This document shows positions 1 to 5,086 of a stretch of DNA of 6,873 nucleotides, piece after piece. Under the pieces are notes generated by a model, which was given only the letters and a program-made list of their open reading frames with translations, ran no database searches and was not told the origin of the DNA. The translations under genes were made by a program, and so were the position numbers. Source of the stretch: an uncultured bacterium. Its GTDB lineage: Bacteria; Patescibacteriota; Minisyncoccia; Phycocordibacterales; CAIZLB01. Location of the stretch: the NCBI GenBank assembly GCA_903952785.1, contig CAJBHC010000088.1:1-6873 (forward strand). Direction: 5' to 3'. The first letter of the stretch is position 1. Each line of letters begins with the position of its first letter.

Positions 1-39
1 CTCCCTTATTTGTTCTTCCGTAAATTTACTCTTAATCAT
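1..39 (-). CDS. Partial transposase OrfA-like N-terminus (IS3 family), runs off left edge
   Basis: The minus-strand frame from ATG at 39-37 reads MIKSKFTEEQIRE before leaving the window. The basic start followed by FTEEQI closely resembles the opening of the helix-turn-helix domain of IS3-family OrfA proteins (HTH_Tnp_1 type), which bind the IS ends and are joined to the OrfB integrase by programmed frameshifting. Only 13 residues are visible, so no domain can be confirmed. No Shine-Dalgarno sequence is seen upstream of the ATG; the preceding bases are A/T-rich. Its position just inside a TIR-like sequence supports the call. It is divergent from the membrane-protein operon. Any gene starting with a similar short motif could mimic it. 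Confidence 0.5.
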   Translation of the reverse strand, partial: MIKSKFTEEQIRE

Positions 40-87
40 TATAATTTCGTTAATTAATAACATTGTATAACAAATACAAAAAGCAGA

Positions 88-120
88 CACTTTCATGTCC
101 ACTTCTTGGGGTACGGTTCA
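88..120 (-). repeat. Putative IS terminal inverted repeat
   Basis: On the minus strand this segment starts TGAACCGTACCCC and continues into GTGGACATGAAAGTG. The terminal TG and C-rich tract are characteristic of IS3-family ends. The outer boundary (120) is set by the TG; the inner boundary is approximate because the partner repeat is not in the window. Confidence 0.45.
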
Positions 121-148
121 AATCGGGGTGTTTTTTGTCATATTATTG

Positions 149-154
149 TATAAT
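149..154 (+). promoter_or_regulatory. Candidate -10 box for the DUF2339/TSP3 operon
   Basis: A perfect TATAAT lies 51 bp before the ATG at 206 and would place a transcription start near 161. No convincing -35 hexamer sits 16-18 bp upstream (126-131 reads GGGTGT); TTGTCA at 135-140 is only 8 bp away and cannot pair with it. A second, weaker possibility is TTGTCG (171-176) with TATTAT (193-198), 16 bp apart, which would start the transcript almost at the ATG. The A/T-rich leader makes chance -10 matches common. Confidence 0.35.
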
Positions 155-205
155 GATGGTAAGTAAGTTTTTGTCGGTTTTATTATTATAAATATTATTT
201 CAATT

Positions 206-2140
206 ATGATTTACGCAATATTAATTATTATTTTTGCCGTTGTCTTTTTTGTAAAGATGTCAGACGTTAATGGTCGTATAGACCAATTAAAGTCAGAGAT
301 TAATAAGTTAAAGCAACAAATTGGATCAGGGCAGAGTTCAGGACAAAGCGCAGTAGCGGGGGCTGGCGCAGTTGTTGGTTCTCAAACTCACACTCAAAGT
401 CATCTTGTTCAATCATCAGATCTCAGTCCTGCAAAGCCTTTAAATAAAGAACCGCTACATCAACAAAATGAACATTCAAATGAACCTGGTCAAGGTGACA
501 TATTCCTAGCATGGCTCAAAGAAAACTGGCTTCTAAAAATTGGAGTCCTGATGATTCTTGTTGGATTTGGCTGGTTTGTCAGTTATGCATTTATGCACGA
601 TTGGATCGGTCCAGTTGGAAGAATTGCAATCGGAATTATAGCGGGAGCACTCATTGCAGTTTTTGGAACAATGAGACTCGGCAAAAACTTAACACAAGGA
701 ATTCTCTTCAGCGTACTTGGTTCAGCTCTCGTAATTATTTCTATCCTATCCGGCCAGTACTTCTATGAATTCTTTACTCCAATGATGGCGCTCGGATTAA
801 TTTTCATAGTTTCTTTCTATGTCAGCTTAACTGCGCTTGCATATTCCACAGAGAAATTAGCAATTTATGGACTTGTGATTTCCTTGCTCGCTCCACTAAT
901 ATCGCATGTCGCATTTGACCTTGACCCAGTAGCAATGTATTTATATTTGCTTATTATATCAATCGCAACCGTTTGGGTTTCTATTGCGAAGGGTTGGAGA
1001 GCTGGTTTGCCAATTGGAATTACAGGAATCTTATTCTACAGTTTGCCAGTAATAATGAGTTCTCATGGTGGCGGTATCTTCACTGGCGATTCGACAAAAT
1101 ATTCAACACTTGCAATTGCTTATGTAATTTCATTCTTATATTTATTTATAAGCGCCTGGAGTTTGATTCAAAAAGATACGATAGAAAAAACGAAGAGCGG
1201 GAAGTCTGCGGGCGCTACATCTAATGATGTATTTCTAACTGTAGTGAGTACAATAATGATTCTTGGATTTACGATGAGTCTTGTGCCAACCATATTTCAA
1301 TCACTGGTGCTGGCGCTATGGATGATAGCATTTGCAATCTCAGGATTTGTAGTATTTCAAACCACAAAAAATGAAAAACTATTTTACATTCATTCGCTTG
1401 TTGCAATTCTATTCTTGGCAATAGCAACTTCCGTTGAGCTAAGTGGAAAGACATTAACAGTGGCGTTTGCAATTGAAGTTGCAATTATTTCTATTGCGTC
1501 ATTCTTGGTGACAAATAGAATTAATATTGCAAAAGCGTTTGGTGTACTAATGGTGGTTCCGATGATGATGTCGCTAGAAAGTATCGGATCATCTAAATGG
1601 TCATATGAATATGGCGCAGGAATTTTCCACGCTGACTTTGCTATCTTGCTTTTGATGGCAGTACTACTTGGGGTTTTGGGATTCTTCTATAGAGCTAATA
1701 AGCAATTGAATATCGATGGGACGGCAGAACGTGGATTTGGTTTCCATCATTTAGCGATAATTATTTCAACAGCGTATCTTTTCATTATAATTTGGCTATC
1801 ATCTCACTCGGTAATGGCAAATCAAGATTCCGCAGTCTTGCTCAGCTTGTTTGTTTACACCGTTGCTGGCTTGGGAACATACTTTGTTGGACTATTTAAT
1901 GGATATCACGTGTTAAAGGGGTATGGAACAGTTATGCTAGCTCTCGTTGTTCTCAGGTTAATCCTTGTCGATGTTTGGCAAATGGAGCTGGCGCTTCGCG
2001 TTGTTACGTTCATCGTTCTTGGAGTTATGTTTATAAGCACTGCCTTTATTTCCAAAAAGCAAAAGGACGAACATCCAGAAGTTGGGGCGGGAGGTGCTGG
2101 CGGACATGGCGGAATTAATAATAGTGTGTCCGGTAATTAA
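206..2140 (+). CDS. DUF2339 family polytopic membrane protein
   Basis: Predicted inner-membrane protein of 644 residues with DUF2339 architecture. Residues 1-16 form an N-terminal membrane helix, about 18-40 a short charged coiled coil (IDQLKSEINKLKQQI), and 41-98 a low-complexity Ser/Gln/Gly/His linker. From about 100 there is the family hallmark ENWLLKIGVLMILVGFGWF followed by WIGPVGRIAIG, then a long series of hydrophobic helices. The last conserved block is GYGTVMLALVVLRLILVDVW...RVVTFIVLGVMFI at 572-610. A soluble Gly-rich tail (GAGGAGGHGG) ends the protein. Length fits the family. The ATG at 206 is chosen because it gives the N-terminal helix; no Shine-Dalgarno sequence precedes it. The biochemical function of DUF2339 proteins is not known; a role as an envelope scaffold or transporter-like protein is only a guess. 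The next gene begins 23 bp after its stop, so the two are probably one operon. Confidence 0.9.
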   Translation: MIYAILIIIFAVVFFVKMSDVNGRIDQLKSEINKLKQQIGSGQSSGQSAVAGAGAVVGSQTHTQSHLVQSSDLSPAKPLNKEPLHQQNEHSNEPGQGDIFLAWLKENWLLKIGVLMILVGFGWFVSYAFMHDWIGPVGRIAIGIIAGALIAVFGTMRLGKNLTQGILFSVLGSALVIISILSGQYFYEFFTPMMALGLIFIVSFYVSLTALAYSTEKLAIYGLVISLLAPLISHVAFDLDPVAMYLYLLIISIATVWVSIAKGWRAGLPIGITGILFYSLPVIMSSHGGGIFTGDSTKYSTLAIAYVISFLYLFISAWSLIQKDTIEKTKSGKSAGATSNDVFLTVVSTIMILGFTMSLVPTIFQSLVLALWMIAFAISGFVVFQTTKNEKLFYIHSLVAILFLAIATSVELSGKTLTVAFAIEVAIISIASFLVTNRINIAKAFGVLMVVPMMMSLESIGSSKWSYEYGAGIFHADFAILLLMAVLLGVLGFFYRANKQLNIDGTAERGFGFHHLAIIISTAYLFIIIWLSSHSVMANQDSAVLLSLFVYTVAGLGTYFVGLFNGYHVLKGYGTVMLALVVLRLILVDVWQMELALRVVTFIVLGVMFISTAFISKKQKDEHPEVGAGGAGGHGGINNSVSGN

Positions 2141-2163
2141 TCTGTAATTATTATGCAAAAAAT

Positions 2164-3456
2164 ATGAAAAACACATCATTTAGAAATGGATCAATATTAG
2201 CGATTGTGGTATTTGCCCTTATTTTGTCTTTTCAAGCAGCTCAATCCGCGAAGGCCACTGTTAAAGATTGGCAACCGGTGACTGCTGTTGCAACGAGCAC
2301 TAATGAAGAATTTATTAAGTCATATAAAAATTACATAAAGATACCACCACAAAATATTGTGGTTCCAACGGTGTTGGAAATTCCAATCAATACCAATCAA
2401 ATATACAGTGATTATTTTGGCGTATACAATGAGACGCAGAAAAAGTTTATCCCGGAGCTTTTAGTGAATAGTAGTCAGGTGGATTCAAATAGTGTGAAGG
2501 CGATAGATAGTAATACAAATGAAGACTTGGCGGGACTCTTTGATGGTAGGTATGAGACGATGAAAGATTTCTATTTGAACAAGGGAGAAGATAAGAGTTT
2601 GGCTAAGATATCAATTTATTATTCTAAACAAATAAAATCAGATTCATTAAATCTTTCTTTTGATTCTTATGTTTCAATGCCAACCGCTGTTACGCTCAAA
2701 GCCTACGTTGGTGGAACAGAAGTTGTGGTATTGAATAAAGTTAAGCCGACGTCTTCTAGAATTAATTTTCCAATAACTTTGTCCGACAAATGGATATTGG
2801 AACTTGAATATTCTCAGCCACTTAGAATATCAGAAATTCATTTGAATGACGCACTAAACTCTTTTAGTAAAAAAACTGTAAGATTTCTAGCTCTTCCTCA
2901 AAATAGCTATAAAATTTATGCTAACCCTGAAGTGGTTAATAGTTCATACGTTAATTATGGAGAGGCACCTAATTTGTCATCTTCTGTTGGAGTTAGAAAA
3001 GTTTCAAATTCATCTATTTTAAACAACCCCGCTTTTGTCCTTAGCGATACCGACGGTGATGGGGTGGCCAACATATTGGATAATTGTATTAATACTGCAA
3101 ACTTTGATCAAGTTGACGTTGACCAAAATGGAAGAGGGGACGTTTGTGATGATTTTGATAGAGATGGAATAATAAATGTGGGCGATAATTGTGCGGACAC
3201 ACCAAACTATGATCAGAGAGATACAGATGGCGATAAAATTGGCGATGCATGTGATACGGATGAAAGTAGATTTACAGAAAAGTATCCATGGATCGTATGG
3301 GCGGGAATTGGTTTTGCAACGGTGGTCTTTTTGTCGCTATTGTTTGTTGCAGGGAATAAGATAAGGGAGGATAAGATGTTGGCGGAGCAAATGCCGGTGG
3401 AGCGGAAGCCTTCAGAGCGGACGCGAGCGGAGGGCGAGGATAGGAGGATGGAATAG
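2164..3456 (+). CDS. Signal-peptide, TSP3-repeat protein with C-terminal membrane anchor
   Basis: 430 residues. Residues 1-31 are a signal peptide (Lys/Arg start, hydrophobic core 11-23, AKA cleavage site before T32). Residues 32-290 are a beta-rich ectodomain; the stretch VPTVLEIPI...DYFGVYNETQKKFIPELL and the LFDGRYET segment recall DUF3999 or discoidin-like jelly-roll folds, but this is weak. Residues 294-365 hold two thrombospondin type 3 modules: DTDGDG, DQNGRGD, DFDRDG and DTDGDKIGD Asp-loops for calcium, with cysteines C308/C328 and C343/C363 each 20 residues apart, suggesting paired disulfides. A membrane helix spans about 375-397, followed by a 33-residue charged cytoplasmic tail rich in Arg/Glu. 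It is likely co-transcribed with the DUF2339 gene; its sensor or partner role there is inferred. ATG 2164 has no Shine-Dalgarno sequence; an upstream ATG at 2153 hits a stop at once. The tail is encoded by unusually G+C-rich, purine-rich DNA. Confidence 0.88.
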   Translation: MKNTSFRNGSILAIVVFALILSFQAAQSAKATVKDWQPVTAVATSTNEEFIKSYKNYIKIPPQNIVVPTVLEIPINTNQIYSDYFGVYNETQKKFIPELLVNSSQVDSNSVKAIDSNTNEDLAGLFDGRYETMKDFYLNKGEDKSLAKISIYYSKQIKSDSLNLSFDSYVSMPTAVTLKAYVGGTEVVVLNKVKPTSSRINFPITLSDKWILELEYSQPLRISEIHLNDALNSFSKKTVRFLALPQNSYKIYANPEVVNSSYVNYGEAPNLSSSVGVRKVSNSSILNNPAFVLSDTDGDGVANILDNCINTANFDQVDVDQNGRGDVCDDFDRDGIINVGDNCADTPNYDQRDTDGDKIGDACDTDESRFTEKYPWIVWAGIGFATVVFLSLLFVAGNKIREDKMLAEQMPVERKPSERTRAEGEDRRME

Positions 3457-3550
3457 GTGGTTTATGATGGACGGGGGGTTATAAAAAGGCTTCCAAATAA
3501 TTAATGAGGCAATTCTTTTGCGAATCACGGCCGAAACTTTTACCCCCTAA

Positions 3551-3585
3551 ATGGAAAATTGACCGTTTTTCGGTCAATTTTCCAT
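3551..3585. repeat. Perfect 15-bp inverted repeat with TTTTT loop (possible terminator)
   Basis: ATGGAAAATTGACCG at 3551-3565 is exactly complementary to CGGTCAATTTTCCAT at 3571-3585, with loop TTTTT. The symmetry is read directly. It lies 94 bp after the stop of the TSP3 gene and could end that operon, but no U-tract follows the stem on either strand, so it is not a canonical intrinsic terminator. It could instead be a transcript-stabilising hairpin or a protein-binding palindrome. Confidence 0.9.
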
Positions 3586-3586
3586 A

Positions 3587-3712
3587 TTAGGTTAATAGTT
3601 CCATCGTAATCAGGCCAATAGCCCCATCGTATTTATCTGGAATATGACGCACACCCTTATAGAACCAACCAATAGAATAAAATAGATGAATTTTAAGGAA
3701 TGGTTTCGGCGC
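3587..3712 (-). pseudogene. Possible coding remnant, minus strand, no start codon
   Basis: A 41-codon open stretch ends in TAA (3589-3587) and is bounded upstream by an in-frame TGA (3715-3713). It reads protein-like, with segments IGWFYKGVRHIPDKYDG and AIGLITMELLT, but has no usable start and matches no family I can name. It could be the C-terminal end of a decayed gene, or chance in a repeat-containing spacer. The imperfect 23-bp tandem repeat lies inside it and is not a multiple of three. Confidence 0.2.
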
Positions 3713-3739
3713 TCAAAATAAGGTCAGAATGTGCATTCC

Positions 3740-3787
3740 CACAGAATTGACCACCTAGTCAATTCTGTGTTGCACAGAATTGACTAG
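3740..3787. repeat. Three alternating copies of CACAGAATTGAC (candidate operator)
   Basis: CACAGAATTGAC occurs at 3740-3751, in inverted orientation at 3758-3769, and again direct at 3773-3784. The second and third copies extend into a perfect 15-bp inverted repeat, CTAGTCAATTCTGTG (3755-3769) and CACAGAATTGACTAG (3773-3787), with a TTG spacer. The cluster ends 17 bp before the ATPase start codon and overlaps the candidate promoter. This is typical of a binding site for a dimeric regulator; no regulator gene is next to it, so autoregulation or a distant factor is inferred. Confidence 0.85.
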
Positions 3788-3798
3788 TATGTTAATAT
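3770..3798 (+). promoter_or_regulatory. Candidate promoter for the AAA ATPase gene
   Basis: TTGCAC at 3770-3775 and TAATAT at 3793-3798 are separated by 17 bp. The predicted start is about 3804-3806, at or next to the ATG at 3805, which would make the mRNA leaderless or nearly so. The right arm of the 15-bp inverted repeat covers the spacer, so a protein bound there would block transcription. Both hexamers are imperfect. Confidence 0.35.
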
Positions 3799-3804
3799 TG
3801 TGGG

Positions 3805-4998
3805 ATGACCTACATATATAGATTTGCTGAAAAACGACTTAGAAATATGCTTTCCGAGAAGGAAATTGTGGCTGTAACTGGCCCCAGACAAGCTGGTAAA
3901 ACTACTTTGGTGGCTCATGTTCTGTCTGGTATGGAAAACACAGCCTCTTATACATTTGATAAGCAATCTCTGGTAAAAGAGTTTAAAACTGATCCAGACG
4001 CTTTTTATGATAGATATATGAAGGGTAAATCTATTGTTTTCTTCGATGAAATACAATATGTAAAAAAAAGTGGGACAATACTTAAATATTTGTATGACAC
4101 ATATCCCGGTGTAAAAATAATTGTGTCAGGTTCTTCAGCTCCCGACATTGCAATTCAATCTTTAAAATATCTTGTAGGTAGGGTTCTAATACTTGAGGTA
4201 ACACCTTTTTCACTGCAAGAGTTTATATCATATAAAAAACCAGATCTGTATAAACTCATGGAAGACAATAAGGACATAATAATTTATGAAAAAGAATTAC
4301 AGCAAGTTACCTCCGAATATATGGCTTACGGAGGATATCCAAAGGTGGTGATTGAATCAGATTACACAAAAAAAGAATTAATATTGGAGAACATATATAA
4401 CACCTTGTTTTTAAGAGAAGTTAGGGATATAGCGGGTCTTGTTGAATCTGATAAATTCAGCAGTCTTTTGAAGAGCCTTGCTATTATACAAGGAAGTCAA
4501 GTTGACTATAAAAAATTAAGCGAAGTGACGGGGTACACTTTCTTGTCATTGAAAAAATATATTAAGATTTTGGAAGATATTTATGTGTGTATTAAAGTCA
4601 CTCCATACTTTAAAAACAAACTTAAAGAAATTTCAAAATCACCAAAGATATATTTTCTAGACACAGGTATTCGCAATTATATTTTGAATGACTTTAGAAC
4701 TTTCATAGATCCAACAAGGCTAGATATTGGTCCCGTTTTAGAACAGGTGACGCTAAGGTGTTTGGGAGCGCCCATTAAAAAAGTTTATTATTGGAGAGAT
4801 AAAAATCAAAATGAAATTGACTTCGTGTTAGAGGGAGTGGGTCTTGTACCTAATCTATATGAATGCAAATGGGCGTACGAGACTATAAAAGCAGATGCTT
4901 TAGTGTCTTTTAGAACAATACATGGCAAAATTGGTGGCAGTATGATTGTGTCATTTAATCCCAAGATTGATGGGGTTGGGGTGTGGAATGTCAAATAG
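3805..4998 (+). CDS. AAA-type ATPase with C-terminal DUF4143 domain
   Basis: 397 residues, a normal full length for this family. The N-terminal P-loop domain has Walker A GPRQAGKTT at 26-34, Walker B SIVFFDEIQ at 76-84, a sensor segment IIVSGSSA at 105-112, and the family-typical LVGRVLILEVTPFSLQEF at 123-140. The middle has the GGYPKVV turn (176-182) and LFLREVRDI. The DUF4143 part includes a winged-helix-like stretch (DYKKLSEVTGYTFLSLKKYIKILED, shown here only as residues 234-258), KIYFLDTGIRN at 281-291, and a PD-(D/E)XK-like core: E313, NEID (D339) and ECK (E353, K355). No membrane segment or signal is seen, so it is cytoplasmic. Such ATPases are abundant in bacteria and archaea, often in many copies, with unsettled function; DNA handling or a defence/toxin-like role is inference. 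It stands alone, with its own repeat-rich upstream region. No clear Shine-Dalgarno sequence; GTGGG just before the ATG is weak. Confidence 0.93.
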   Translation: MTYIYRFAEKRLRNMLSEKEIVAVTGPRQAGKTTLVAHVLSGMENTASYTFDKQSLVKEFKTDPDAFYDRYMKGKSIVFFDEIQYVKKSGTILKYLYDTYPGVKIIVSGSSAPDIAIQSLKYLVGRVLILEVTPFSLQEFISYKKPDLYKLMEDNKDIIIYEKELQQVTSEYMAYGGYPKVVIESDYTKKELILENIYNTLFLREVRDIAGLVESDKFSSLLKSLAIIQGSQVDYKKLSEVTGYTFLSLKKYIKILEDIYVCIKVTPYFKNKLKEISKSPKIYFLDTGIRNYILNDFRTFIDPTRLDIGPVLEQVTLRCLGAPIKKVYYWRDKNQNEIDFVLEGVGLVPNLYECKWAYETIKADALVSFRTIHGKIGGSMIVSFNPKIDGVGVWNVK

Positions 4999-5017
4999 AA
5001 CATGTGGGAGTATTTGT

Positions 5018-5046
5018 TTGTTTAAGGGGTAACAATAGGATATACT
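5018..5046 (+). promoter_or_regulatory. Candidate promoter for the beta-helix protein gene
   Basis: TTGTTT (5018-5023) and TATACT (5041-5046) are exactly 17 bp apart, giving a predicted start near 5053 and a leader of about 34 nt. The -10 matches consensus at five of six positions, the -35 at three. It lies in the 88-bp gap after the ATPase stop, in which I see no clear terminator, so read-through from the ATPase gene is also possible. Confidence 0.45.
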
Positions 5047-5086
5047 ATATATATTAAATAATGGATAATATCGAAAAAATAATTTT

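Larger units (their letters stand above)
1..120 (-). mobile_element. End of an IS3-family-like insertion sequence, cut by the window edge
   Basis: Two signals agree. Read on the minus strand, position 120 begins TGAACCGTACCCC, which has the 5'-TG start and C-rich run common in IS3-family terminal inverted repeats, followed further in by GGACATGAAAGTGTC. About 80 bp inside this end, a minus-strand ATG at 39 opens a frame whose first residues look like an IS3-family OrfA. The distance from terminus to orfA start is normal for these elements. The other end, the frameshifted orfB and the target duplication lie outside the window, so neither completeness nor activity can be judged. The exact family is inferred from memory of family features, not from a database match. 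Confidence 0.55.
3457..3804. other. 348-bp structured intergenic region
   Basis: No complete gene is seen on either strand. It contains a perfect hairpin (3551-3585), a 23-bp imperfect tandem repeat sharing AATAG and CCATCGTA (units starting at 3594 and 3617), a start-less open frame on the minus strand (3587-3712), and a cluster of three CACAGAATTGAC copies (3740-3787) next to the ATPase gene. The octamer AATTGACC occurs both in the hairpin and in the cluster. It separates the membrane-protein operon from the ATPase, so the two are likely independent transcription units. Confidence 0.7.

Noticed and set aside
135..154. TTGTCA and TATAAT read as one promoter
   Set aside because: The hexamers are only 8 bp apart, far short of the 16-18 bp needed by sigma-70-type polymerase.
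1269..1484. Minus-strand open frame of 71 codons
   Set aside because: Lies wholly inside the DUF2339 gene, with no recognisable motif; it is an antisense shadow.
3551..3787. A MITE bounded by the two hairpin structures
   Set aside because: The two hairpins share only AATTGACC; they are not matching terminal inverted repeats and no target duplication is visible.
3740..3787. A CRISPR array
   Set aside because: Only three short copies in alternating orientation with spacers of 3-6 bp; no CRISPR-like unit size or cas gene.
3784..4056. Minus-strand 90-codon frame overlapping the ATPase start and repeat cluster
   Set aside because: It is antisense to the Walker A region of a clear ATPase gene and its residues show no domain or signal.
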